Source: DATJGR01 sp963812255
GTDB taxonomy: Bacteria > Pseudomonadota > Gammaproteobacteria > Pseudomonadales > Azotimanducaceae
Direction of reading: 5' to 3'
Length of the DNA stretch: 64,000 nt
Assembly (NCBI GenBank): GCA_963812255.1
Contig: CAWEUM010000001.1
Span: 155,211-219,210 of the forward strand
Positions 16,831 to 25,499 of the stretch are shown here, one piece after another (positions within the stretch are counted from its first letter, which is position 1; each line of letters starts with the position of its first letter). The notes beneath the pieces are model-generated. The model was not told where the DNA came from and ran no database searches. It saw only the letters and a list, made by a program, of their open reading frames with translations. Made by a program: the position numbers and the translations under genes.

Positions 16831-18357
16831 ATGACACCCGGCGACGACGAATTCGTCACGATTAGACCGCGGCAGGTTGAGCTGACGCATTCGCAAGGCG
16901 CCCAGCTCGCGCGCCGTTCGATATCGATCGCGATGATCCTCACGGCTGCTTCACTAACTGTGCTGGTCGCGATCGCAGTGTGGGTATTCCTGTATCTTCC
17001 GGAGCATGAGCAAGCCGAGCCGGCATCGTCGCCACCCGCTGAACCTTCTTCGCAATCCGGCCCGGCGCCAGCAGTCGTGGCGAAGACCGCGCCCCCTGTC
17101 ATGGGCAAACCGCCCTACGAAGCCCTCCAGATCGATCGAGAACGGAAACGCGCCCAGGAGATGCTGGCCCGGTTCGTCAAGCTGCAGATCAAGCTCGGTG
17201 ACGAGATGCACGTGCGGAATTGGGCGGGCGACGCCTTCGACGCGGCGCAGCAACTCGCGAACGACGGCGATGCGCTGTTCACTCAGCAACAATTCGATGC
17301 GGCGATGAATCACTACGAGCAAGGTGTCAGCTCGCTCGATCAGTTGCGCGAGGCAGGCGAAGCGCGCTTCAACGACGCGCTCGCACAAGCCATTGCCGCA
17401 CTCGACAAACGCGACGAGCATGGGGCAGACGCTGCATTGGACCGCGCCGCAACCGTGTATCCGGACGATCCGAGAATCAAGACCAGTCGCGAACGGGCGA
17501 AGCGCCTGCCGCAGATCATCGAGTTGTTCGATGAAGCCGATCAGGCGGTCGAACGCAACGATTGGCGCCGTGCGCTTGCCCAATACAGATCGATCGAAAA
17601 GCTCGATTCGAAAACGCTGGGGCTGCAGGGGGCGCTCGAGAAGGCTCGAATGCGGGTCGCCGATCTCGATCATCGAGGCGTCCTATCGGCAGGATACGCA
17701 GCGCTCGACTCGGGCGACTACGACGCCGCGAGACACGCGTTCGACGCCGCATTGCGCCAACGGCCCGACGATGTCGCCGCGCGCGATGGAATCAATCAGG
17801 TCGAACAGCGCTCCACGCTGAGCAATATCGACAAGTATCGCCAGACCGCATTGCGCGCGGAGGCGGACGAGCATTGGACCGATGCGGTATCCGCATACGG
17901 TAAAGTGCTGACCGTCGATCCGAACATCAAGTTCGCGATGGACGGACGGGCACGCGCCGGGGCACGCGCTACGCTCGACGCGAAACTCGAGGCCACCATC
18001 GCCGATCCGGGAGCGTTGTCCGCAGATGGAACGTACACCGCGGCGACGCAGTTGTATCAGGACGCAGCGAAGGTGGAGAATCCCGGCCCGCGGCTGACGG
18101 CTCAGTTGGGTCGTCTGCAAGAACTCCTCATCATTGCGGGCAGTCCCGTAGCGGTCACATTGACATCCGACTCCGAAACGGAAGTGACTATTTCGCAGCT
18201 CGGGGCGTTGGGCAAATTCAGCCGCAAGGAACTCGAGCTGCGCCCCGGTCGCTACGTGCTGCTGGGCAGCCGAGACGGTCGCCGCGACGTGCGCCGCAGC
18301 GTCGTGGTCACACCGAACATGGCGCCCATCGAAATCATCTGTCGCGAAACGATCTAG
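16831..18357 (+). CDS. Membrane-anchored TPR-like protein (cluster gene D)
   Basis: 508 aa. A cytoplasmic N-terminus of about 30 residues is followed by one membrane segment (31-55, ISIAMILTAASLTVLVAIAVWVF), a Pro/Ser/Glu-rich linker, then a long periplasmic helical-repeat domain with TPR-like units (AQYRSIEKLDSKTLGLQGALEKA, LDSGDYDAARHAFDAALRQRPDD, WTDAVSAYGKVLTVDPNIK). The C-terminus is beta-rich (VAVTLTSDSETEVTISQLGALGKF). ATG 16831 is chosen as the start. Its stop overlaps the next GTG by one base. Probably a scaffold for the PEGA/SUMF1 protein. Confidence 0.72.
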   Translation: MTPGDDEFVTIRPRQVELTHSQGAQLARRSISIAMILTAASLTVLVAIAVWVFLYLPEHEQAEPASSPPAEPSSQSGPAPAVVAKTAPPVMGKPPYEALQIDRERKRAQEMLARFVKLQIKLGDEMHVRNWAGDAFDAAQQLANDGDALFTQQQFDAAMNHYEQGVSSLDQLREAGEARFNDALAQAIAALDKRDEHGADAALDRAATVYPDDPRIKTSRERAKRLPQIIELFDEADQAVERNDWRRALAQYRSIEKLDSKTLGLQGALEKARMRVADLDHRGVLSAGYAALDSGDYDAARHAFDAALRQRPDDVAARDGINQVEQRSTLSNIDKYRQTALRAEADEHWTDAVSAYGKVLTVDPNIKFAMDGRARAGARATLDAKLEATIADPGALSADGTYTAATQLYQDAAKVENPGPRLTAQLGRLQELLIIAGSPVAVTLTSDSETEVTISQLGALGKFSRKELELRPGRYVLLGSRDGRRDVRRSVVVTPNMAPIEIICRETI

Positions 18358-20402
18358 TGTCTTCCGACGAACCGCTGATACGCCCGGCCGCGTTCACGCC
18401 GACTCATGACGATCTGCGCCGCGGATCGTGGCTGCATGCCCACCGCGTTCAACTGGTCGCGACGGTCGTACTGCTCGGCGTCGCTTGGTTCGTCTGGTTC
18501 ATCTTTACCGCCAAGTCCGTTCAGCTCGTATTCGATCCGTCCGATGCGAGCGGCTCGGTCGAAGGCGGCTTCGACCTCGCGTTCGGTGACATCTTCGTGC
18601 TGCGGGAGGGGCGCTACGAGATACATGCTCGGGCCACAGGCTACGAGCCGCTCGTAGCGCCCCTTGTGGTCGGTGAGGCGCGCAATCAAACCTTTCATTT
18701 CGCGCTAACGCCCCTGCCCGGCCGCATCGACTTCGATACCTCGCCGGTTACCGCAGACGTGCTGGTGGACGGAAAGGCGATCGGCACCACACCGTTGAAA
18801 TCCGTAGACGTCGCAGCCGGCAAACACGAAATTGGCTTTCGCAATGCGCGATACCAGCCAAAAAACATGACGGTTGCGGTCAAGGGGAAACGCGCGGAAC
18901 AGACGTTTTCGGCCACGCTGTTGCCCAACTGGGCAACGATCACAACAACTTCGGAACCGCCGGGGGCCACAGTCTTCGTTGACGATGAAGAGGCCGGTAC
19001 GACGCCCGGCGCGATCGAGATCGTCGCCGGCGTGCACGAAATTCGGCTGAAGCGCGCGGGCTACAAAGCCTGGCGCACGCGTCTCGACGTCGTCGCGACC
19101 GAGGACCAGACACTGCCCGATGTTGCATTGGAGGCCGCAGACGGGCTGATCACGATCGCGTCCAAACCCGCCGGCGCCGGGGTCACGATCAATGGCACGT
19201 ATCGCGGCGAGACGCCGTTGGAACTCGCGCTGATGCCGGGCACGCCATATCGGATGCAGGTCACGCGCGCGGGATTCGAAACCGCGCGGCGGCAGTTCCA
19301 GTTGCGTTCAGGCGAAGAACAGTCGGTGCACGTCGATCTCGCGCCGTTGATGGGTCGCGTATCGATTCAGGCCGAACCGAAGACGGCCGAAATCATCATC
19401 GATGGCGTGTCGCACGGCAGCGGCAGCCAGACACTGATGCTGCCGGCGCGGCCACAGCGCCTCGAGGTGCGCTTGGCGAACTACGCGCCCTACTCCGCGT
19501 CCGTAACGCCGCAGCCTGGTCTGGTCCAACAGATCAACGTGAAATTGCTGACCGTGGATGAGGCTCGCCGGGCCGCGATGAAGCCGCGCATCAAGGCGCC
19601 CAACGGCCAGGAACTGGTGCTGCTTTCACCCGGTAAATTCACCATGGGCAGTTCGCGTCGTGAACCTGGCCGGCGCTCGAACGAAACGATGCGCGAGGTC
19701 ACATTGACGCGGGCGTTCTATCTGTCGACAACCGAGGTGACGAACGCGCAATTCAAACGATACGACGCCAAACATAACTCAGGTGTCTACGAGGATCAGA
19801 AGCTCGACAACGACGACCAGCCCGTTGCGAAAGTCTCGTGGCTCGACGCTGCACTGTACTGTAACGATCTGTCCAAACGCGCCGGCTTGCCCGTTTTCTA
19901 CAAAACGACGGACGGCAAGATCGTCGGATTCAATCGAAATTCAACCGGCTATCGGCTGCCCACCGAAGCCGAGTGGGAGTGGACGGCGCGGACCGCCCCC
20001 GGTAGTGCAGCCGAGAAGCGCTTCCCCTGGGGTGACAACTTCCCGCCCACCGATCGATCCGGCAACTACGCAGACCGCGCCGCGAGCAATCTGGTGGGTC
20101 GCGTGATATTCGGGTACAACGACAACCAGATCGTCAGTGCACCGGTTGCAACCTTTCCGGCCGACGCGCGGGGACTTTTCGATATCGGCGGCAACGTGGC
20201 CGAATGGGTCAACGACTTCTATGAGATCCCGAACAATCAGCCGCAGCGCGATCCTACGGGCCCGGGCGCCGGCGAATACCATGTCATTCGCGGCTCGAGC
20301 TGGATGCACGGCACGATTACGGAACTTCGGCTGACTTTTCGAGACTATGGAACCGATGGTCGCGCAGATCTGGGATTTCGAATCGCGCGCTTCGCGGAGT
20401 AA
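18357..20402 (+). CDS. Membrane PEGA-repeat protein with C-terminal SUMF1 (formylglycine-enzyme-like) domain (cluster gene E)
   Basis: 681 aa. Short cytoplasmic tail, membrane segment about 31-51, then four to five PEGA repeats (for example FDTSPVTADVLVDGKAIGTTPLK, TSEPPGATVFVDDEEAGTTP, SKPAGAGVTINGTYRGETPL), then a SUMF1/FGE-like domain from about 405 to the end (MGSSRREPG, YLSTTEVTNAQFKRYD, GYRLPTEAEWEWTAR, FDIGGNVAEWVNDFY, VIRGSSWMHG). The cysteines that FGE uses for catalysis after the RGGSW-like motif are absent, so a sulfatase-maturing activity is unlikely; a binding or sensing role is more plausible. Confidence 0.85.
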   Translation: MSSDEPLIRPAAFTPTHDDLRRGSWLHAHRVQLVATVVLLGVAWFVWFIFTAKSVQLVFDPSDASGSVEGGFDLAFGDIFVLREGRYEIHARATGYEPLVAPLVVGEARNQTFHFALTPLPGRIDFDTSPVTADVLVDGKAIGTTPLKSVDVAAGKHEIGFRNARYQPKNMTVAVKGKRAEQTFSATLLPNWATITTTSEPPGATVFVDDEEAGTTPGAIEIVAGVHEIRLKRAGYKAWRTRLDVVATEDQTLPDVALEAADGLITIASKPAGAGVTINGTYRGETPLELALMPGTPYRMQVTRAGFETARRQFQLRSGEEQSVHVDLAPLMGRVSIQAEPKTAEIIIDGVSHGSGSQTLMLPARPQRLEVRLANYAPYSASVTPQPGLVQQINVKLLTVDEARRAAMKPRIKAPNGQELVLLSPGKFTMGSSRREPGRRSNETMREVTLTRAFYLSTTEVTNAQFKRYDAKHNSGVYEDQKLDNDDQPVAKVSWLDAALYCNDLSKRAGLPVFYKTTDGKIVGFNRNSTGYRLPTEAEWEWTARTAPGSAAEKRFPWGDNFPPTDRSGNYADRAASNLVGRVIFGYNDNQIVSAPVATFPADARGLFDIGGNVAEWVNDFYEIPNNQPQRDPTGPGAGEYHVIRGSSWMHGTITELRLTFRDYGTDGRADLGFRIARFAE

Positions 20403-20405
20403 AGC

Positions 20406-20702
20406 ATGACGATACGCTGCATCGCGGTGCTGGTGCTGGTGTTCGTGTCCAGTGCCGGCACGGCAGCGGATGCTACGCACAACGTGCCGCCAGACCCAGC
20501 TGTCGTCACTCCGCCGTCGACAGCATCCACCGTGGACGACACGCGTAGCACCAGCGCAGACACCACGCAAGATGACGCCGATACCGTCGCAAAGCCAAAA
20601 GCGGATTCCAAAGTCGACGGCAGCGCAAACCCGGACGGCGATTTCAAGCCATCCGAGAACATTTCGGAAGACATGTCCGTCGCCTACCCTGTCGACATCT
20701 GA
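20406..20702 (+). CDS. Small secreted acidic protein (cluster gene F)
   Basis: 98 aa with a signal peptide (IRCIAVLVLVFVSSAGTAADA), a disordered Thr/Asp/Ala-rich middle and a conserved-looking tail (FKPSENISEDMSVAYPVDI). Similar short proteins ending in a PVDI-type tail occur in other gammaproteobacteria, by recollection. It sits 3 bp after the PEGA/SUMF1 gene and 14 bp before the actin-like gene, so it is likely a subunit or ligand of the same complex. Function unknown. Confidence 0.65.
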   Translation: MTIRCIAVLVLVFVSSAGTAADATHNVPPDPAVVTPPSTASTVDDTRSTSADTTQDDADTVAKPKADSKVDGSANPDGDFKPSENISEDMSVAYPVDI

Positions 20703-20716
20703 TACGCGGAAACCCG

Positions 20717-22051
20717 ATGACGACCTACGTCTTCGACTTGAACGACAGCGAGCTACGCATCGCACGACTGAGCGCGGACGGTGCCGAGATCGCGGCGGAG
20801 TCGAGCGGCTTTGCGTTGATCGACAACCGCACGATCGGTTTTGGCGAGCCGGCGATGCGGCAGTTCCGGCTACATCCGAGACAGATCAACAACCAGTACT
20901 GGAACAGGCTCAGCACCGATCCTCTGGCGGTGCGTGGTCCCAACACCGCAAATCATGCGGACCTGGTGTACCGGCATTTCGTCGAACTCGCCGCCGAGGC
21001 CACGTTGGGAGCCAATGACGAACTCATCATCGCCACCCCTGGGACGACGTCGAACGAACAACTCGGCCTATTGCTCGGCATCACTGCTCAAGCCGGTATC
21101 AGCGTCTCGGGTCTCGCTGACAGCGCACTCGTCGCCAGCATCGCGCATCCGTGCCCGCGGCGTGTACTGCATCTCGACGTATCGTTGCATCGCGCGGTGG
21201 TAACGGAATTCACCAAGGCGGAGGGACTCGCCCGACAGCGCGTCGAAGAGATCGCGGAGCTCGGCTTTACGAATCTGTTGGATGCGTGGGCGAACGTCGT
21301 TGCCGACCGATTCGTTCGCGACGCGCGGTTCGACCCGCTCAGCATTGCCGCAACCGACCAGCAGCTCTACAACCAGCTGCACGAGTTGCTGCGACGTGCC
21401 GATCTACCTCGGGAATTCAGCATCGACGTCGATCACAACGGCTCACTGCGTCGGGCGGAACTCGGTATCGAAGCCTTGATAGACAAGGCGATGCCGCGCT
21501 ACCGGACGCTGGATCGGCATGCCGAAGCCGCAACGGTGTTCGTTTCTCATCGCGCGGCGCGATTACCCGGGCTGGTGGAACATCTCACCCGGGTCGCATC
21601 CCGCGTGGTGAGCCTGGATCGCACGGACCTGTTCCGCGGCGTAGCACAGCAACAAGCGCTGATCCGATCCGATCCGCAGGCGCTGCGCCTGGTCACCCGA
21701 TTACCGGCGCAGCCCGTTGGCTTCGAACGCGAGGCAGCGCCACCGCCGCCCACCGCGTTGCGTCTGCCGCCCGAGCGCCCCACACACATTCTGTTGGGCA
21801 GCGACGCGGTAGCCATTGGCCAGACACTGTCGCTCGGCGCCGACGCATTTCCCGAGTTGCCGGCGGCCTTTCCGCACGACACCATTCAGATCATCGTCGG
21901 CAACAGCGCGGTCCAGCTGAAGCTGCGCGACGGCGTGCACGCAATGCTCGACGGCAACGCCGCGCGAAGCGGCGCGACGCTCAGTAAAGGCGCGGTGCTG
22001 GAGATTGCGGACATTCGTTTTCAACTCATCCGTACCCGGTCCGGTCCGTGA
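20717..22051 (+). CDS. Actin/Hsp70-fold protein with C-terminal FHA-like domain (cluster gene G)
   Basis: 444 aa, cytoplasmic. The N-terminus (YVFDLNDSELRIARLS) and the internal RVLHLDVSLHRAVVTEF occupy the positions of phosphate loops 1 and 2 of the actin/Hsp70 fold, but the usual DxGTT and DxGGG are degenerate, so ATP binding is doubtful. A Pro-rich linker (about 330-350) leads to a beta-rich C-terminal domain (LGSDAVAIGQTLSLGADAF to GAVLEIADIRFQLIRT), FHA-like but without an obvious phosphothreonine-binding Arg/Ser pair. Its stop overlaps the GTG of the first VWA gene. Confidence 0.6.
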   Translation: MTTYVFDLNDSELRIARLSADGAEIAAESSGFALIDNRTIGFGEPAMRQFRLHPRQINNQYWNRLSTDPLAVRGPNTANHADLVYRHFVELAAEATLGANDELIIATPGTTSNEQLGLLLGITAQAGISVSGLADSALVASIAHPCPRRVLHLDVSLHRAVVTEFTKAEGLARQRVEEIAELGFTNLLDAWANVVADRFVRDARFDPLSIAATDQQLYNQLHELLRRADLPREFSIDVDHNGSLRRAELGIEALIDKAMPRYRTLDRHAEAATVFVSHRAARLPGLVEHLTRVASRVVSLDRTDLFRGVAQQQALIRSDPQALRLVTRLPAQPVGFEREAAPPPPTALRLPPERPTHILLGSDAVAIGQTLSLGADAFPELPAAFPHDTIQIIVGNSAVQLKLRDGVHAMLDGNAARSGATLSKGAVLEIADIRFQLIRTRSGP

Positions 22052-23136
22052 GGCCACGGCGCCAGATCAATGTGTTTTCGATGTCGTTCCTCGACGTGAT
22101 GTCGTGCGGATTCGGCGCGATCGTGCTGCTGTACATCATGATGATCCAGGTGCAGGAACCCGGCGTGGTGAAGGCCAAACGGGAACAACTGTCGGAGATT
22201 CGCAAACTCGATTTCGAAGTCGACCAAGGCCGGGCCAATCTCGCGCAGCTGCGCCAATCGCTCGACGCGACGCAACGGCGTCTGGACGAGTCGACGAGAC
22301 GTCGTCTGACAATTCTTTCGCAGATGGCGGACAGACGCGAGGCAATGGCGGCGCAAGAGGGTCAAACGCTTGCACAGAGGGAAGATCTCGCAAAGCTTCG
22401 CGCCGATGTGAAAAGCCGCGAAGAAGACGTCAAACGCCTCGAAGCGAAGACCAAGGAGAGCGAGGGTACCAAGGCGCGCAGCTTCATGGGCGAAGGCGAT
22501 CGCCAGTACCTCACGGGCTTGAAGATCGGCGGCCAGCGCATTCTGCTTGCCATCGATACATCGGCGAGCATGCTTGACGACACGATCGTGAATGTCATTC
22601 GGCGTCGGAACATGGGCGATGACCGCAAGCGTGAAGCGCCGAAGTGGCGTCGCGCAGTGCGTACCGTGGAATGGCTCACGGCGCAGTTTCCGCTGGACAG
22701 TCAGTTTCAGATCTACGCATTCAACGAAGACACCAAATCGGTCGTAGATGGCACCACCGGCAAGTGGATCGACGTGTCGAATTCGAAGGATCTCGAGCGC
22801 GCAATCGAATCGATCAAGACAACCGTCCCAGCGGGCGGAACCAGCCTGGTGAATCTGGCGAACGCCGCGTCGGCACTGTCACCGGCACCGGACAATGTCT
22901 ATCTGATCACGGACGGCCTGCCCACGCTCGGCAAGAGCCCAACGCGTGCCACAACGATCAGCGGCCGACAGCGTGTCGATCTATTCCACGATGCATCGAA
23001 GCATTTTCCGCCGAAGACACCGATCAACGTCATCATGTTCCCACTCGAAGGCGATCCGATTGCCTCCGCCGCGTATTGGGACCTCGCGCAATCGACGACA
23101 GGTGCTTATCTGGTGCCGTCGAAGGACTGGCCATGA
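22048..23136 (+). CDS. Membrane-anchored von Willebrand factor A protein 1 (cluster gene H)
   Basis: 362 aa. Residues 12-24 read MSFLDVMSCGFGA within the single N-terminal membrane segment, recalling MotB/ExbD-like anchors. A long coiled coil (about 40-140) follows, then a VWA domain with complete MIDAS: DTSAS (170-174), the GGTSL threonine, and LITDGLPT aspartate. It should bind a divalent metal and a protein ligand in the periplasm. The GTG start overlaps the upstream stop and its own stop overlaps the ATG of the second VWA gene, so the two are probably made in fixed ratio. Confidence 0.82.
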   Translation: MRPRRQINVFSMSFLDVMSCGFGAIVLLYIMMIQVQEPGVVKAKREQLSEIRKLDFEVDQGRANLAQLRQSLDATQRRLDESTRRRLTILSQMADRREAMAAQEGQTLAQREDLAKLRADVKSREEDVKRLEAKTKESEGTKARSFMGEGDRQYLTGLKIGGQRILLAIDTSASMLDDTIVNVIRRRNMGDDRKREAPKWRRAVRTVEWLTAQFPLDSQFQIYAFNEDTKSVVDGTTGKWIDVSNSKDLERAIESIKTTVPAGGTSLVNLANAASALSPAPDNVYLITDGLPTLGKSPTRATTISGRQRVDLFHDASKHFPPKTPINVIMFPLEGDPIASAAYWDLAQSTTGAYLVPSKDWP

Positions 23137-24125
23137 GGCCGCGTCGGCCGGTCGAAGAGATGTCGATGTCGTTCCTCGACGTCATCTGTTGCGGCTTCGG
23201 TGCAGTGATTCTGTTGTTGCTGACGACCAAGTTCATTCCGCCGACAGTGCTAGAGGCATCGCAAACGCACCTCGACGGCACGATCACGGCGCGCGAGTCC
23301 GCGCTGTTCGAGATTCGCGGCGAAACGACCAAGCTGACACGCGATTTGTCGGATCGGCAGCGCGAGCTGAACACTGATCTCGAATCGCTGGCGCAACTCG
23401 AAAAGGAACTCAGCACCGTCGTCGGCCGCTATCAGACCTCGAAGAGCGAATCGGAAGAGGCGGTCACGACCGAGAAGAAGCTTGCCCAGGCAAAGCAGTC
23501 GCTGACCGACGAGATGGAGCGTCTGCTCGGCGCCGGTTTTCAACGCAGCGACAACACCGTCGCCGGCATTGCGGTGGATAGTGAGTACGTCGTATTCGTC
23601 ATCGATACATCCGGAAGCATGTACAACTACGCGTGGAAGATGGTCATGCGTAAGCTGAGCGAGACACTTGCGATTTACCCGGCATTGAAAGGCATCCAGG
23701 TGATGAGCGACCAGGGCGAATACATGTTTCCGCAATACAACGGACGCTGGATTCCGGATTCACCAGCACGCCGGCGCGCTATCCTGGAACGATTGCGTAC
23801 CTTCAACCCGTTCAGCCTATCGAGTCCGGTGGTCGGCATCGAGAAGGCCATCCGCGTCTTTCAAGGCCCCGATCGCCGCATCAGCGTCTACGTGTTCGGC
23901 GACGATTTCACCGGCAATTCCATCGAGGAGGTCGTCGACACAGTCGATCGCATCAACGCGCCGGACGCCAACGGCAAACGTCCGGTGCGCATCAACGCCG
24001 TCGGCATGCCCACGCTGTTCCATGCATCGTCGCCGCCGGCGTCGCTGTACCGGTTCGCGGCGCTGATGCGCGAGCTGACGTATCGCAACGGCGGCACCTT
24101 TGTCGGCCTGTCGGAGTTCCAATGA
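23133..24125 (+). CDS. Membrane-anchored von Willebrand factor A protein 2 (cluster gene I)
   Basis: 330 aa from ATG 23133 (ATGA overlap). Same architecture as the preceding gene: MSFLDVICCGFGA at residues 12-24 in the membrane segment, a coiled coil (about 60-135), then a VWA domain with DTSGS at 158-162 and a distal acidic GDDFTG. The middle MIDAS threonine is not obvious (NPFSLSSPV), so metal binding may differ from protein 1. The shared anchor and register suggest a heteromeric pair formed by duplication and divergence. Confidence 0.82.
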   Translation: MRPRRPVEEMSMSFLDVICCGFGAVILLLLTTKFIPPTVLEASQTHLDGTITARESALFEIRGETTKLTRDLSDRQRELNTDLESLAQLEKELSTVVGRYQTSKSESEEAVTTEKKLAQAKQSLTDEMERLLGAGFQRSDNTVAGIAVDSEYVVFVIDTSGSMYNYAWKMVMRKLSETLAIYPALKGIQVMSDQGEYMFPQYNGRWIPDSPARRRAILERLRTFNPFSLSSPVVGIEKAIRVFQGPDRRISVYVFGDDFTGNSIEEVVDTVDRINAPDANGKRPVRINAVGMPTLFHASSPPASLYRFAALMRELTYRNGGTFVGLSEFQ

Positions 24126-24805
24126 CAGTTTCGGGTGTGTCGAAGCGTTTCGTTGTGTTGGCGAACACGCGGAGCGTGCATCGATGCATCACCGGCGTGT
24201 TGATCATTCTCGCGCTGTGGGGCTGCTCAGGCGCCAAAGTACAGATTCAGGGCGACATTCCAACGCCGTTGGTGAACCGATTGCCAGTGCGGGTCGGCCT
24301 GTATTTCGAACCTGCACTGGTTCAGTACGTTTTCGAGGAGAAGATCCAGGACCACGGTGATTGGCGGGTCGAGGTGGGCGCGATTCAGTCGAAACTGTTT
24401 CAAAGGATCGGCTCCGCCATGTTCGTCAAAGCGGTGCGGGTGGATTCGGTCACACCGAGCGGAACCGATCTCGATGCGGTGCTCGCGCCGAGTATTGCGG
24501 ATTTCCAGATTTCTATACCGGCACAGACGCGGAGCGATTTCTACGAAGTCTGGATCAAGTACCGAATGCGTTTGTACGACATGCAGGGCGGCTTGATTGC
24601 CGAGTGGCCCCTCACGGCGTACGGTAAAGCGAACCGCGAAGATTTTGGCTTCATGGACAACAGCGACAAGCTCGCAATCCGCCAGGCAACCATGACGGCA
24701 CTGCGCGATGCAGGCGCGTTTCTGTCGCTGCGCTTCACGTCAGTCCCCAAAATCCATGCGTGGCTCGATACGCGCAGTCCGCCATCCGGAGGAGGCACGA
24801 GTTGA
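24122..24805 (+). CDS. Lipoprotein of unknown function (cluster gene J)
   Basis: 227 aa. The signal sequence ITGVLIILALWGC has lipobox LWGC after an unusually long (about 22-residue) positively charged leader. The mature part is soluble and alpha/beta (VRVGLYFEPALVQYVFEEKI, SDFYEVWIKYRMRLYDMQGG, WPLTAYGKAN), reminiscent of LptE- or LPP20-like outer-membrane lipoproteins, but no family is recognised. The ATG overlaps the stop of the second VWA gene, tying it to the cluster. Confidence 0.7.
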   Translation: MTVSGVSKRFVVLANTRSVHRCITGVLIILALWGCSGAKVQIQGDIPTPLVNRLPVRVGLYFEPALVQYVFEEKIQDHGDWRVEVGAIQSKLFQRIGSAMFVKAVRVDSVTPSGTDLDAVLAPSIADFQISIPAQTRSDFYEVWIKYRMRLYDMQGGLIAEWPLTAYGKANREDFGFMDNSDKLAIRQATMTALRDAGAFLSLRFTSVPKIHAWLDTRSPPSGGGTS

Positions 24806-25488
24806 CGGGCGGCTACCGCCAAGCCACGGCCGTGACATCGAGATGGACCGCACTGATCCTGGCAGCCGCCTGCTGCGCCGGATGCGTAACGACCACCGTT
24901 CAGGAAATCCGTCAGGCATCCACCGGCATTTCGAACGGTGAATCCGTGGTGGTGCTCGGACGCCACAACAATGCCGCAAACGAATCCGAGGACGACTTCG
25001 TCAACTGTGTCAGCAACAACCTGTCCGGCGGCGCGAACGGCGTCGGTGTGATTCCGGAGGCGACGTTCGTCGACGCGATGTTCCCGTGGTTCGAGCCCCG
25101 CACGGCGCCGTTGAACACCTCAGAGCTGCCGCAGATCGTCAATCAACCAATCCTCGCCGACAAACTCCATTTAATCGGAGTGCGATATGTCATCTGGATC
25201 GAGGGCAACACACACCGAACTTCACAGGCCGGCGCGATGACATGCAGCGCGTCGGTGGCCGGCGCGGGTTGCTTCGGATTTCTGACCTGGGAAAACGACT
25301 CGTCCTACGAAGCGTCGATCTGGGACATGACCCGCGGCACAGCTGTCGGCAAAGTCAGTTCCGATGCGAACGGCACCAGCTTCATGCCTGCGGTCATCCT
25401 GCCGATTCCATTCATCGCGCGGGTGCAGGCCGGGGCCTGCAGCAGCATGGCATCACAGTTGAGGGTCTTCCTAACAAAGAAGTCATAA
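24802..25488 (+). CDS. Lipoprotein of unknown function (cluster gene K)
   Basis: 228 aa from TTG 24802, which overlaps the previous stop (TTGA) and is preceded by GGAGGA at 24788-24793; ATG 24760 lacks a ribosome site. Signal RWTALILAAACCAGC with lipobox CAGC. The mature region has ESVVVLGRHNNAANESEDDFVNCV and a cysteine-containing, hydrophobic C-terminal half (CSASVAGAGCFGFLTWEND). Not recognised. It is the last gene of the cluster; a convergent methyltransferase gene ends 11 bp downstream. Confidence 0.68.
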   Translation: MTGGYRQATAVTSRWTALILAAACCAGCVTTTVQEIRQASTGISNGESVVVLGRHNNAANESEDDFVNCVSNNLSGGANGVGVIPEATFVDAMFPWFEPRTAPLNTSELPQIVNQPILADKLHLIGVRYVIWIEGNTHRTSQAGAMTCSASVAGAGCFGFLTWENDSSYEASIWDMTRGTAVGKVSSDANGTSFMPAVILPIPFIARVQAGACSSMASQLRVFLTKKS

Positions 25489-25499
25489 CTGTTTGATTA

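Noticed and set aside
16182..17108. Long minus-strand frame under the lipoprotein and TPR genes
   Set aside because: Antisense shadow; the plus-strand proteins have signal or membrane segments and recognisable repeats.
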